From: Glycomyces sambucus
GTDB lineage: Bacteria > Actinomycetota > Actinomycetes > Mycobacteriales > Micromonosporaceae
DNA: 33,421 nucleotides
Assembly: GCF_900102815.1 (NCBI RefSeq)
Contig: NZ_FNGF01000001.1
Coordinates: 545,552 to 578,972, forward strand
Reading direction: 5' to 3'
In this document: piece by piece, positions 6,406-16,742 of the stretch
How the letters are laid out: every line of letters begins with the position of its first letter
How positions within the stretch are numbered: the stretch's first letter is position 1
The notes under the pieces: generated by a model
The model's input: the letters and a program-made list of their open reading frames with translations, nothing else
Database searches by the model: none
Told to the model about the DNA's origin: nothing
Translations under genes and position numbers: made by a program

Positions 6406-7161
6406 GTGGACCTCGAGATCCAGGATTACGCTCGCGCCGGCATCGCGCGCAGCGACTTCGGCAGCCGCATCGCGGGCTTCACGGTGCGCTTCGACCCGGT
6501 CAGCGACATCCGCTTCCTCAACTACGCGGTGCCCGACGACGGCGCCGAGCCCGACGGCGAGGCGATCGCCGAACTGGTCGCGGCGTTCCGCGAGCGGAAG
6601 CTCCTCCCCCGCTTCGAGTTCCTGCCGACCCGCGCGCCCGCGCTGGAGGCGGCGCTCGCGGCGGCCGGGTTCGCGGTCGAGAGCCGGGCACCGCTGATGG
6701 CATGCCGCGCAGGGGAAGCGGTGGAGGTGAAGCCGGTCGAGGGCGTCGCGATCACGGTACCGGAGACGATCGAGGAGTACATCGCGGCCGTGCGGGTCCA
6801 GTTCCGGGCGTTCGAGGAGGCCGACGAGCCCGGCGAGGCGGAGGCGCGGGCGATGCTCGTGTCGGCCGTCGAGCGCGGCGGGGCGGTCGCCATGGCGACC
6901 GACGCCGAGGGGCGGGTGGTCGGCGCCGGGCAGTACGGGGCGCCGATCGGCGGCGTCTCCGAGCTGGCCGGGGTCGCGGTGGACCCTGACGTGCAGGGCC
7001 GCGGGATCGGCGCCGCGATCACGGCCCACTTGACCCGTGCCGCGCACGATGCGGGCGTGGGCGTGGTGTGGCTGGACCCGTCCGGGGACACGGCGCAGCG
7101 CCTGTACGAGCGGGCCGGGTACCGGGTCGTCGGCGAGAAGCTGCACATGGTCGTCGAATAG
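6406..7161 (+). CDS. GNAT family N-acetyltransferase
   Basis: A 251-residue protein. The C-terminal half (about 125-251) is a GNAT fold: the acetyl-CoA signature VDPDVQGRGIGAAITAHLT (about 194-212), the Q/RxxGxG/A loop VQGRGIG, and the final LYERAGYRVVGE (about 233-244). The N-terminal 110 residues are a divergent second GNAT-like lobe (FEFLPTRAPALEAAL). The acceptor is unknown. The start is GTG at 6406, preceded by GAGAAAGG about 8 nt upstream. It is convergent with the DinB-like gene and they share a strong hairpin at 7168-7196. Confidence 0.88.
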   Translation: MDLEIQDYARAGIARSDFGSRIAGFTVRFDPVSDIRFLNYAVPDDGAEPDGEAIAELVAAFRERKLLPRFEFLPTRAPALEAALAAAGFAVESRAPLMACRAGEAVEVKPVEGVAITVPETIEEYIAAVRVQFRAFEEADEPGEAEARAMLVSAVERGGAVAMATDAEGRVVGAGQYGAPIGGVSELAGVAVDPDVQGRGIGAAITAHLTRAAHDAGVGVVWLDPSGDTAQRLYERAGYRVVGEKLHMVVE

Positions 7162-7167
7162 ACGACG

Positions 7168-7196
7168 GAAGGGCCGCGGCGTCGCCGCGGCCCTTC
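7168..7196. terminator. Bidirectional hairpin terminator
   Basis: A 13-bp perfect stem (arms 7168-7180 and 7184-7196, core GGGCCGCGGC) with a 3-nt loop lies between the convergent GNAT gene and the DinB-like gene. There is no long T run, as is usual for GC-rich actinomycete terminators. Confidence 0.82.
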
Positions 7197-7210
7197 GGTG
7201 TTCAGTCGGT

Positions 7211-7795
7211 TCAGGCGGTCCACTTCGGGTCGCGGCCGAGGTAGCGCAGGAGTTCGGCCACCGCGTCGTCGCCTTCGGCGCCGTCGACCGCGGGAGCGTA
7301 AGCGCCCCAGGCGCGCAGGGGCTCGACGATCTGCTTGGCGGCGATCAGGATCTCGCCCGCGGCCCACTGGGAGAGCGGCTGCGGCTGGCCGGTCGCGACG
7401 GCGATGTCCCAGGCGTGGACGGCCGCGTCGAGGGCGCAGGCGCCAACACCGGTCACCGCGTCGAGGACGTTGGGCGGCACGGGGACGGGCACCTCGGCGG
7501 CGTCCTTCGCGATGGTGGCCCAGGCGTCGGCCGCGGCGGTGGTCGCGATGCTCGTGAACTCGACCGGGTCCTCGATCGGCTCGCCGGAGGGGGCGAAGGG
7601 GTTCCACGAGGGGCCCTCGCCGCCGGTGATGGCGGCGGCGAAGCCGAGCTGGTCGCCGGCGGCGTGCTGGAGGACCTGCGCGACCGTCCACTCCGAGCAG
7701 GGGGTGGGGCGGTTCCAGTCCTCGGCCTTGACGCCCTTGACGACGTCGAGCAGCGCGGTGTGGGCCTCGGTCAGCAGGTTCCATTCGGTGGTCAT
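7211..7795 (-). CDS. DinB/mycothiol-transferase-like protein (TIGR03086 type)
   Basis: A 194-residue four-helix-bundle protein of the TIGR03086 type, related to mycothiol-dependent maleylpyruvate isomerase and other DinB-fold thiol S-transferases. Diagnostic features are TPCSEWTVAQVLQHAAGDQ (residues 31-49, metal ligand H44) and HAWDIA (127-132, ligand H127). Members use a metal ion to activate the thiol of mycothiol for transfer to electrophiles, though this one's substrate is unknown. The ATG at 7795 has AAAGGGA upstream; longer starts run into the promoter. The promoter (7852-7880) carries the operator module shared with an MFS exporter 23 kb away and the VOC gene at 2245, which suggests a detoxification role. 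Confidence 0.88.
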   Translation of the reverse strand: MTTEWNLLTEAHTALLDVVKGVKAEDWNRPTPCSEWTVAQVLQHAAGDQLGFAAAITGGEGPSWNPFAPSGEPIEDPVEFTSIATTAAADAWATIAKDAAEVPVPVPPNVLDAVTGVGACALDAAVHAWDIAVATGQPQPLSQWAAGEILIAAKQIVEPLRAWGAYAPAVDGAEGDDAVAELLRYLGRDPKWTA

Positions 7796-7851
7796 GGCGT
7801 GTCCCTTTTCGTTCGGTGCCGGTCCGGATCCCCGGACCGCCTCATGATCCA

Positions 7852-7880
7852 AGTATAACAGAGGGGAACGTTCCGTTCCA
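7852..7880 (-). promoter_or_regulatory. GGAAC-N5-GTTCC promoter/operator of DinB-like gene
   Basis: On the minus strand a -35 box TGGAAC (7875-7880) and a -10 box TATACT (7852-7857) are exactly 17 bp apart. The -35 forms the left arm of GGAAC-N5-GTTCC (7865-7879), followed by two bases and TCTG. The same order and spacing occur at the MFS promoter (31009-31037). A 16-mer, AACGTTCCGTTCCACT (7867-7882, plus strand), also occurs exactly at 31045-31060. Confidence 0.75.
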
Positions 7881-7969
7881 CTATTGGGCCGAAGTTTTTC
7901 CGGAGGCGCCGGGCGGCAGGACCCTCGCACGAGGCGCAGGCGCCGCGCAGGGAATGTCGTACCCGCGCG

Positions 7970-7975
7970 GATACT
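7970..7975 (+). promoter_or_regulatory. -10 box of leaderless WYL regulator gene
   Basis: GATACT lies 7 nt before the ATG at 7983 and there is no Shine-Dalgarno sequence, which fits a leaderless transcript. No clear -35 is visible. Confidence 0.4.
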
Positions 7976-7982
7976 TGCGGAC

Positions 7983-8948
7983 ATGCGTGCTGGCCGCCTC
8001 GTGTCGATGATGCTCCTGCTCCAACAGCGCGGGCGGATGACCGCAGACGCGCTCGCGGCGGAGCTCGGCGTGTCCGTGCGGACCGTCTACCGGGACGCGG
8101 AAGCGCTTGCGGGCGCGGGCATCCCGATCTACGGGGAGAGCGGGCGCGAGGGCGGGTACCGGCTCGTGGAGGGCTACCGGACGCGGCTGACCGGGGTCAC
8201 CGAGGGCGAGGCGGAGGCGTTCGCCCTGGCCGGGGTGCCGCAGGCCGCGACGGACCTGGGGCTCCAGACCGAGCTGGCGGCGCTGGAGTTGAAGCTCTCG
8301 GCGGCGCTCTCGCCGCAGCAGCGGGACCGGGCCGAGCGGGCGCGGCAGCTCTTCCACCTCGACGTGGTGGCGTGGTTCCAGCGCGCGGAGCCGGTGCCGC
8401 TGCTGGCGCTGGTGGCGAACGCGGCGTGGGAGCGGCGGACGATCCGGGTGCGGTACTGGCGCTGGAAGGAACCGCGCGAGGTCGAGCGGGAGCTGCGGCC
8501 GCTGGGGCTGGTCCTCAAGGGCGGGCGCTGGTACCTGGCGGCGTCGCAGGGGACGGGGGCCGTGCTGCCGTACAAGGTCGCGAACCTGATGGCGGCGGCG
8601 AAGACCGAGGAGGAGTTCGACCGACCCGGGGACTTCGACCTGGCGGCCTGGTGGGCCGAGAACCTGGACGCGTTCGACGCGCGCCGGTACCGGGGCGAGG
8701 CGGTGATCCGCTGCTCCCCCGACGCGGTCGACCGGGCCGCCGACAACCTCGACGCGGACACGGCCGCCGCGATCGTCAAGGCCGCCCGGGACGAGGAGGG
8801 GTGGGCGGTGGCGACGATCCCGATCGAGACCGAGTGGGTGGCCTCGGGCGAGCTGATGAAGCTCTCGGGGGTGGAGGTGCTGGAACCGGCGTCGCTGCGG
8901 GCGATGATGCGCGAACGGGCGCAGGCGGTGCTCGACCTGAACGGCTGA
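7983..8948 (+). CDS. YafY-type HTH/WYL domain transcriptional regulator
   Basis: A 321-residue regulator. The N-terminal HTH_11 domain (residues about 2-60) includes LQQRGRMTADALAAELGVSV, then RTVYRDAEAL. The central WYL region (about 135-205) includes PLGLVLKGGRWYLAA, and the WCX-type C-terminal domain runs about 225-315. WYL domains bind nucleic acid or small ligands and often control stress or detoxification genes. The start at 7983 is the first residue that fits the family and has a leaderless -10 box. It is divergent from the DinB-like gene, so it is a second candidate regulator for that promoter alongside the TetR protein at 32669. It is convergent with the MFS gene at 9061. Confidence 0.9.
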   Translation: MRAGRLVSMMLLLQQRGRMTADALAAELGVSVRTVYRDAEALAGAGIPIYGESGREGGYRLVEGYRTRLTGVTEGEAEAFALAGVPQAATDLGLQTELAALELKLSAALSPQQRDRAERARQLFHLDVVAWFQRAEPVPLLALVANAAWERRTIRVRYWRWKEPREVERELRPLGLVLKGGRWYLAASQGTGAVLPYKVANLMAAAKTEEEFDRPGDFDLAAWWAENLDAFDARRYRGEAVIRCSPDAVDRAADNLDADTAAAIVKAARDEEGWAVATIPIETEWVASGELMKLSGVEVLEPASLRAMMRERAQAVLDLNG

Positions 8949-9060
8949 CCGCGGTCGGCGGAGGCCGTTGCGGCCCCGTGGCCGCCCTGGTCCCGCTGGG
9001 GCGCGGGGCGGCGGCCCGGTGCGCCGGCCGCGCGTCCTTGCCATGAGGACCGCTGACGGG

Positions 9061-10284
9061 CTATTCAACCGGGGTCCCGCTCACCTTGCCGCGCAGGGCG
9101 AACGCCGTGGCGGCCGTGGCGATGACGCCGAAGGCGCCGAGGAGGTAGAAGCCGTACCTGATGTGGGTGGCGTCGGCGACCGCGGCGACCAGGACCGTCA
9201 TCGCCGCGCTCAGGCCGAGGCCCGCGGCGTTGACCGCGCCGAAGAGGCGGCCGGCGCGGTGCTCGGGGACCGAGCGGAGCAGGATCGACCGCATGCCGAC
9301 GCGCGACAGCCCGACCAGGAACGCGGCGGGCGGCACCGCGATGAGCAGCACCGTCAGGTGCAGCGGCAGTATGAACGACATGAGCGCGCATCCGATCCCG
9401 CCCGCGACGGCCGTGCGGAACTCGCCGAAGCGGGCGCTCACCCGCGGGTAGAGCGCCGCCGCGACGCAGAAGCCGAGGCCCGCCAGCGCGTCGACGATCC
9501 CGTAGACCCCGGCGCCGCGGTCGAACGCGACGTAGACGAGGACGATCAGGGTGGTGTTGGAGACCATGATGGTGGTCTGGTCGAGGGCGTAGAGCAGGCC
9601 GAGGCGGACGAGCGGGGCGCCGGTCGTGCCGGAGGTCCCGGCGGCGTGGTCGGCGACCGCGGCGCGGGCGGGGGCTTTGCGCATGGCCCACAGGGCGACC
9701 GCGGAGGCGAGGAAGGTGACGCCGTTGAACATGAACAGCGGCGTGGTGCCGACATAGTGGATGAGGATGCCGCCCACGGCCGCCGAGAGGAGCAGGCCGA
9801 GCTGCATCGCCATCTCGTAGTGGGCGCTGAAGCGGGCGGTGCGGGCCGGGTGGACGCGCTCCTTGATGAGGGCGTTGCTCGCGGGCATGAACATCGCGGA
9901 CAGGAGCGAGAGGGCGAACGCGGTGCCGTAGGCGACCGGGCCGGGGTCGCCGCCGGTCAGGATCCAGACCGGGAGGAACGCGGCGGCGCCGGCGCTGACC
10001 AGGTCGGCGATGAGGCAGAGGGTGCGGCGGTCGAAGCGGTCGGCGATGGTGCCAAACCACAGCGACAGCAGCGCGGGCGGCACCGAGACGAGGATGTAGA
10101 GCCAGCCGACCGCGAGCGCGCTCTGCCCGGTGGTGAAGACCAGGACGGCGGCGGCGACGAGCTGGATGCCGTTGCCGAGGCTGGTGATGAACGTGGCGGG
10201 CAGGAGCAGGCGCTCGGCCCGGTTCCGGGGAGGCAGTGCTGCGGGGGCGGGGCGGCGGGCGGCCGGGGCGATGGTCGTCGTCAT
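9061..10284 (-). CDS. MFS transporter (drug/enterobactin-exporter-like)
   Basis: A 407-residue major facilitator with 12 predicted membrane helices and a central cytoplasmic loop at about residues 205-225. The loop after helix 2 carries a motif-A-like GTIADRFDRRT (about 78-88), and GRLFGAVNAAGLG occurs in the C-terminal half. The fold resembles the EntS/MefA-like MFS_3 exporters. Its substrate is unknown. The ATG at 10284 has no clear ribosome site. A 21-bp palindrome 23 bp upstream (10307-10327) suggests tight repression, but no regulator gene is adjacent. Confidence 0.88.
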   Translation of the reverse strand: MTTTIAPAARRPAPAALPPRNRAERLLLPATFITSLGNGIQLVAAAVLVFTTGQSALAVGWLYILVSVPPALLSLWFGTIADRFDRRTLCLIADLVSAGAAAFLPVWILTGGDPGPVAYGTAFALSLLSAMFMPASNALIKERVHPARTARFSAHYEMAMQLGLLLSAAVGGILIHYVGTTPLFMFNGVTFLASAVALWAMRKAPARAAVADHAAGTSGTTGAPLVRLGLLYALDQTTIMVSNTTLIVLVYVAFDRGAGVYGIVDALAGLGFCVAAALYPRVSARFGEFRTAVAGGIGCALMSFILPLHLTVLLIAVPPAAFLVGLSRVGMRSILLRSVPEHRAGRLFGAVNAAGLGLSAAMTVLVAAVADATHIRYGFYLLGAFGVIATAATAFALRGKVSGTPVE

Positions 10285-10306
10285 GGGGACGATGATGCGG
10301 CCGACC

Positions 10307-10327
10307 CACTGACAAAGTGTGTCAGTG
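10307..10327. promoter_or_regulatory. 21-bp palindromic operator upstream of MFS gene
   Basis: Perfect 8-bp arms CACTGACA (10307-10314) and TGTCAGTG (10320-10327) are separated by 5 bp. Size and symmetry fit a TetR-family dimer site. It lies 23 bp upstream of the MFS start at 10284 and 99 bp downstream of the 3' end of the next gene, so it most likely controls the MFS gene. Confidence 0.65.
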
Positions 10328-10425
10328 AATCAGAGTGGGGCGCGTCACAATATTCGAGTGGGATTGCGGCGCTCGGCGGCCGAGGGCGGGGTCGGACCGG
10401 GTGCGGGTCGAGCGGCGCGGCCGGA

Positions 10426-11088
10426 TCAGGTGCGGGGTTCGAGTGGTTCGACCGGGTGGGCCTTGCCGGGAGTGCGCTCGTCGGTGAAGTCGATGCCCAT
10501 GGCGTAGCGGGCGACGGACTTCGCGAGATGCCGTGCGGCCTTCGGGGTGAGCTTCACGCTGCGGGTGTGGAGCATCGAGCCGAGGCGGACCGGGGAGCCG
10601 TCCTTGCGGTGGCCGAGGCTCGCGAGTTCCTTGGGGGTCGGCTCCCGGCGGGAGACCTGGTACCAGTCGTCGGTCCGCTCGACCCCGACCCGCGTCTCCC
10701 GGCCCGGGAGGAACCCGAGCCAGCGCTTCCTTCTGCGCCACAGGACCAACCGGCGCACTTCGCTCCAAGGGAGGTCGACCGCGGGCGTCTCGCCGCGCAG
10801 GTACAGGCCGCCGATCTCGGGAAAGAGCCGGACGCCGCCGGGGCCGACCGTCGCCGCGACGGGCTTGGCCGCCCGGTTCCACGCCTTCATCGCGGCCCAG
10901 ACGATGAACGGGAGGGCGAAGACGAGCACCCCGACCCACGCGGGCGCGGTCATGTCACGGCCGGTCCGGTGGTCGCGGTACTCGGAGGGCTCGCTCCCGG
11001 CGCTCGCGAGGAGCCACGGGAGCACGGCGAGGAGCGCGACCGGGAGCACGATGATGACGAGGTCGTGCGCTCGCAGCGTGTCGGACAC
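10426..11088 (-). CDS. Two-TM membrane protein with PH-like cytoplasmic domain
   Basis: A 220-residue protein of unknown function. Two membrane helices (about 9-29 and 50-69) are followed by a basic soluble domain. The beta-rich segment VGPGGVRLFP, GGLYLRGETP and WSEVRRLVLWRRR resembles bacterial PH-like domains that follow paired TM helices. The GTG at 11088 is chosen because GAGGAG lies 6 nt upstream; an ATG pair at 11121-11124 has no ribosome site. It is downstream of the UvrA-like gene on the same strand, across a 244-bp gap that contains a heptamer repeat. Confidence 0.75.
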   Translation of the reverse strand: MSDTLRAHDLVIIVLPVALLAVLPWLLASAGSEPSEYRDHRTGRDMTAPAWVGVLVFALPFIVWAAMKAWNRAAKPVAATVGPGGVRLFPEIGGLYLRGETPAVDLPWSEVRRLVLWRRRKRWLGFLPGRETRVGVERTDDWYQVSRREPTPKELASLGHRKDGSPVRLGSMLHTRSVKLTPKAARHLAKSVARYAMGIDFTDERTPGKAHPVEPLEPRT

Positions 11089-11180
11089 TGCGGACTCCTC
11101 ACGGGAGTCCTTGGGCGGCATCATATGGCGGGTCCCAGGGGTAGAGGGGCGGACCAGGGCGCACCAGGGCGGACCGGCGC

Positions 11181-11215
11181 GGCGAGCGGCGAGCGGCGAG
11201 CGGCGAGCGGCGAGC
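11181..11215. repeat. GGCGAGC heptanucleotide array
   Basis: Five perfect tandem copies of GGCGAGC lie in the non-coding gap between the UvrA-like gene and the two-TM protein. Just before them (11148-11176) is a looser repeat of GGGCGGACC/GGGCGCACC blocks. No promoter-like structure is evident in either. Confidence 0.88.
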
Positions 11216-11332
11216 GATGCTGCCGGCCCTGGCGGACCTCACGCACCCGTACGTCCCTTCGCACCGACGCGGACCGGGACGCGCTGCCGCGCCCCGATCC
11301 GCCTAGCGGTGCTCTCGCCCGCTCACTCGGCC

Positions 11333-13705
<2,373 letters not shown>

Positions 13706-13803
13706 GGTGTTTTGGTCTCCATCTGTCTCCGGGGCCGGGGCGGCCCGCCGCCGAGACTACCGGCGGCGGGCGACAGCCCCGAAGGGTTACGAGTCGGTCG
13801 CGC

Positions 13804-14217
13804 CTACTTACGAGGCTGGTTGAACCGGATCATGTTGCCCGACGGGTCGCGGAACGCGCAGTCGCGGACGCCGTACGGCTGGTCCATCGGCTCCTGGAGG
13901 ACGTCGGCCCCCGCCGCGTTGATCTTCTCGAAGGTCGCGTCGACGTCGTCGGTCTCGAAGATGACGCCGCGCAGCAGGCCCTTGGCGAGCAGCTCGTTCA
14001 TGGTCCGGCGGTCGGCGTCCGAGGCGTTCGGGTCGGCGAGCGGCGGCTCCAAGACGATGTTCACGTCAGGCTGGTCCGGGGAGCCGACGGTCACCCACCG
14101 CATCCCCTCGAAGCCGACGTCGTTGCGGACCTCCATGCCCAGGACGTCCCGGTAGAAGGCGATCGCCTTGTCGTGGTCGTCGACGGCGATGAAGCACTGT
14201 GAAAGATTGATGCTCAT
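13804..14217 (-). CDS. VOC family protein, glyoxalase/bleomycin-resistance type
   Basis: A 137-residue VOC protein: CFIAVDDHDKAIAFYRDVLG (residues 8-27) opens the first module, GVIFETDDVDATFEKINAAG is in the second, and RDPSGNMIRFNQP closes it. Function and substrate are unknown, but this type is usually paired with a small AraC-type regulator, as here (9-bp gap to the AraC gene upstream on the same strand). The pair is therefore an operon, and the UvrA-like gene may be co-transcribed. The start is the ATG at 14217. Confidence 0.9.
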   Translation of the reverse strand: MSINLSQCFIAVDDHDKAIAFYRDVLGMEVRNDVGFEGMRWVTVGSPDQPDVNIVLEPPLADPNASDADRRTMNELLAKGLLRGVIFETDDVDATFEKINAAGADVLQEPMDQPYGVRDCAFRDPSGNMIRFNQPRK

Positions 14218-14226
14218 GGGACCAAC

Positions 14227-14646
14227 CTACGAGGCGCCGGACGGCTTCGCTTCTCGATTCCTGACCGGTCTCGTGTACGCCTTCGCGATGCACGCCGGGA
14301 TCGAGGCCCCGTCGTCGTGATTGCGGGCCCGGTAGCTGCTCGGGGACTCCCCGACCAGCTCGGTGAAGCGGGTCGAGAACGTCCCCAGCGAGGTGCAGCC
14401 CACCGCGAAGCACACCTCGGTCACCGACAGGTCACCCCGCCTGAGCAGGGCCTTCGCCCGCTCGATGCGGCGGGTCATGAGGTACGAGTACGGGGTCTCG
14501 CCGTACGCGGCCCGGAAGCTCCGCGAGAAGTGCCCCGACGACATGAGCGCGGCCTTCGCCAGCGCCGGCACGTCCAGGGGCCGGGCGTAGTCGCGGTCCA
14601 TCATGTCGCGGGCCCGGCGCAGCCGGACGAGGTCCTCCAGTTCCAC
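14227..14646 (-). CDS. AraC family regulator, DNA-binding domain only
   Basis: A 139-residue protein that is essentially one AraC/XylS DNA-binding domain. The first HTH is near residues 26-50 (PALAKAALMSSGHFSRSFRA) and the second near 75-100 (SVTEVCFAVGCTSLGTFSTR). A short polar tail follows and there is no ligand-binding domain. The start is GTG at 14646, 33 bp after the response-regulator stop codon. It is co-directional with the VOC gene that follows it by 9 bp and probably regulates that operon. The short form is common for AraC genes paired with VOC genes. Confidence 0.9.
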   Translation of the reverse strand: MELEDLVRLRRARDMMDRDYARPLDVPALAKAALMSSGHFSRSFRAAYGETPYSYLMTRRIERAKALLRRGDLSVTEVCFAVGCTSLGTFSTRFTELVGESPSSYRARNHDDGASIPACIAKAYTRPVRNREAKPSGAS

Positions 14647-14679
14647 CCCGCAACGATCGCACAGGACCCGCCCTGGGTG

Positions 14680-15321
14680 CTAGTTCCCCTCCAGGTACGC
14701 CAGCACCGCGAGGACGCGGCGGTTGTCGTCCTCGGACTGGCCCAGGCCGAGCTTGCGGAAGACGTTCGCGGAGTGCTTGCCCACGGCCTTCTCGGTGATG
14801 TACAGCGACGCGGCGATGGCCGCGTTCGTGCGGCCCTCGGCCATGAGCGCCAGGACCTCCAGCTCGCGCGGGGTGAGCGGTTCGAGGCGGTTCTGCTGCT
14901 TGCCGAGGAGGCGGGCGACGACCTCGGGGTCCATGGCGGTGCCGCCGGCGGCGACGCGGCGCAGGGCCTCGATGAACTCGCCGACGTTCGAGACGCGGTC
15001 CTTGAGCAGGTAGCCGACCCCGCCGCGGCGGTCGCCGAGGAGTTCGCGGGCGTAGAGCTGCTCGACGTACTGAGAGAGGACGAGGATCGGCAGGGCCGGG
15101 ATGTGGCGGCGGGCCTCGATGGCGGCGCGCAGGCCCTCGTCCTTGAAGGTCGGGGGGAGGCGGATGTCGACCACGGCCACGTCGGGGCGGTGCTTGAGGA
15201 GCGCGGCGGTGAGCGCGGGCCCGTTGTCGACGGCTTCGACGACCTTGAAGTCGTGCGCTTCGAGCAACCGGACGAGGCCGTCGCGCAGGAGCGAGTGGTC
15301 TTCGGCGAGGACGACGTCCAT
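14680..15321 (-). CDS. LuxR/NarL family response regulator
   Basis: A 213-residue response regulator. The receiver domain (1-120) has acidic residues E7 and D8, phosphoacceptor D52 in VVDIRLP, S83 and K107. The C-terminal LuxR HTH (about 146-206) begins LTPRELEVLALMAEGRTNAA. The ATG at 15321 is chosen because AAGGAG lies 6 nt upstream and the receiver fold begins there. The histidine-kinase gene ends 28 bp upstream on the same strand, so the two form a two-component system. The target genes are unknown; the AraC-VOC-UvrA-like genes immediately downstream are candidates. Confidence 0.94.
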   Translation of the reverse strand: MDVVLAEDHSLLRDGLVRLLEAHDFKVVEAVDNGPALTAALLKHRPDVAVVDIRLPPTFKDEGLRAAIEARRHIPALPILVLSQYVEQLYARELLGDRRGGVGYLLKDRVSNVGEFIEALRRVAAGGTAMDPEVVARLLGKQQNRLEPLTPRELEVLALMAEGRTNAAIAASLYITEKAVGKHSANVFRKLGLGQSEDDNRRVLAVLAYLEGN

Positions 15322-15349
15322 CGGTGCTCCTTGCTGTCGTTGTCCGGGC

Positions 15350-16654
15350 TCAGCGGCCGGACGGGCGCTCATTGTCGTCTCCGGCCGGGCCCGCGTGGAA
15401 GGCGGGGATGGCCATGGTGACCGTGGTGGGGCCGCCTTCGGGGCTGTCCACGTCGAGGGTGCCGTCGAACGCGGCGAGGCGCCTGGCGACCCCGTCGAGG
15501 CCGCCGCCGGGGGCGACGGTGGCGCCGCCGCGGCCGTCGTCGCGGACCTCGATGCGGAGGAGGCCGCGCTCGTGGGTGACGATGACCTGCACCTGGGCGG
15601 CCTCGGCGTGCTTGGTGATGTTGGCCAGGACCTCGTTGGTGGCGAAGTACGCGGCCGCTTCGAGGGGCGCGGGGAGCTTGTCGCCGAGCCGGTCGACGAC
15701 CGAGACCGGCAGCGGGTGGTCGAGGGCCATGGCCTGGAGCGCGCCGGTGAAGCCGCGGTCGGCGAGGACGGGGGGGTGGATGCCGCGCACGAGCTGGCGG
15801 ATCTCGTCGAGCACGTCCGAGCAGGTCTGGCGGGCCTCGGCGACGAGCCCGGCGGCCTGGTCGGGCCGGTTCTGGTGCAGCAGCTCCTCGGCCATGCCGA
15901 GGGTGAGGCTGAGGGCGGCGATGCGGCCCTGCGCGCCGTCGTGGAGGTCGCGTTCGATGCGGCGCAGTTCGGCGGCGGCGTAGTCGACCGTGAGGTCCCG
16001 CGACTGCCGCAGCTCCGAGACGCGGGCGGTGAGCACCGCCTTCGCGGTCGGTCCGAGCAGGAGCACGCCGAGGTGGGAGTACCAGCGCAGGAACAGCTCG
16101 CCCCAGCGCCACCAGGCGACGCCCGCGGCGAGCGCGAGCGGCACCAGGAAGAGGGTCTTCGCGGGCGTGTCGAAGTCGTAGAACCCGAAGTCGTTGACCG
16201 AGGGGTTCGGGGCGGTGTGGAAGAGCGTGACCAGCAGCAACGGCTGCACGAGGTAGTAGACGGCGACGCCGAACACGCCGAGGTAGAGGAGGTTGACGAC
16301 GAACCCGAGGGTGGCGTCGATCGCCAGCCAGGCGACGTCGCGCCAGGTGGCGGCCTCGCGGATGAGCAGGAGCGCCTGCTGGTCGAGGCGGGCGCGCTTG
16401 GGGCGCTCGCGGTACGGGACGGGGATGTGGACGCCGAGCTGCTCGCCGATGACGCGGCGCTGCGCGTTGGCCCACACGCGGATCGCGAGGAAGACCGCGA
16501 CGGCGACGGGGATGCCGATCCAGAACACCACCAGGACGCCGGTGGCGATCGCCGCGGCCAGCAGTGCGGCGGCGACGAGTGTGAGGCTGAATCGCAGGAC
16601 CGACCAGCCCGGGAGGGCCAGTCGCCGCGTGATCGGATTGGCCGGCATCGACAT
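15350..16654 (-). CDS. NarL-type sensor histidine kinase
   Basis: A 434-residue membrane kinase. Hydrophobic helices near 22-60 and 108-146, with further ones at 165-200, form a membrane sensor like the actinobacterial PF13796 sensor domain. The HisKA_3 phosphoacceptor is H238 in ERDLHDGAQGR. The ATPase has the N box NEVLANITKHA (340-350), G1 DDGRGG (372-377) and G2 GGGLDGVARR (383-392). It should phosphorylate D52 of the response regulator 28 bp downstream. The signal is probably membrane- or envelope-related, since there is no extracellular domain. The ATG at 16654 lies 9 nt after TAGGCT (minus, 16664-16669). Confidence 0.93.
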   Translation of the reverse strand: MSMPANPITRRLALPGWSVLRFSLTLVAAALLAAAIATGVLVVFWIGIPVAVAVFLAIRVWANAQRRVIGEQLGVHIPVPYRERPKRARLDQQALLLIREAATWRDVAWLAIDATLGFVVNLLYLGVFGVAVYYLVQPLLLVTLFHTAPNPSVNDFGFYDFDTPAKTLFLVPLALAAGVAWWRWGELFLRWYSHLGVLLLGPTAKAVLTARVSELRQSRDLTVDYAAAELRRIERDLHDGAQGRIAALSLTLGMAEELLHQNRPDQAAGLVAEARQTCSDVLDEIRQLVRGIHPPVLADRGFTGALQAMALDHPLPVSVVDRLGDKLPAPLEAAAYFATNEVLANITKHAEAAQVQVIVTHERGLLRIEVRDDGRGGATVAPGGGLDGVARRLAAFDGTLDVDSPEGGPTTVTMAIPAFHAGPAGDDNERPSGR

Positions 16655-16663
16655 GGTGCGGCA

Positions 16664-16712
16664 AGCCTACCCGTGCATGGGCCGCGACCTGCGGCGCTAC
16701 CGCCGCTAGGCT
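16664..16712. promoter_or_regulatory. Divergent -10 boxes for kinase and SDR genes
   Basis: TAGGCT occurs on the minus strand (16664-16669) before the kinase gene and on the plus strand (16707-16712) before the SDR gene. Between them, GCGGCG (16691-16696) and CGCCGC (16701-16706) form an inverted repeat with a 4-bp spacer, directly upstream of the plus-strand -10. It is a candidate regulator site. Confidence 0.42.
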
Positions 16713-16742
16713 GGGGCGGGCGACGTAGTAAGGGAGTGGTCG

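Noticed and set aside
8963..8975. Small hairpin GGCCG-TTG-CGGCC after the WYL gene as a terminator
   Set aside because: The 5-bp stem is too short to stand out in sequence this GC-rich.
11181..11215. CRISPR-like array
   Set aside because: The units are 7 bp and contiguous, with no spacers and no cas genes.
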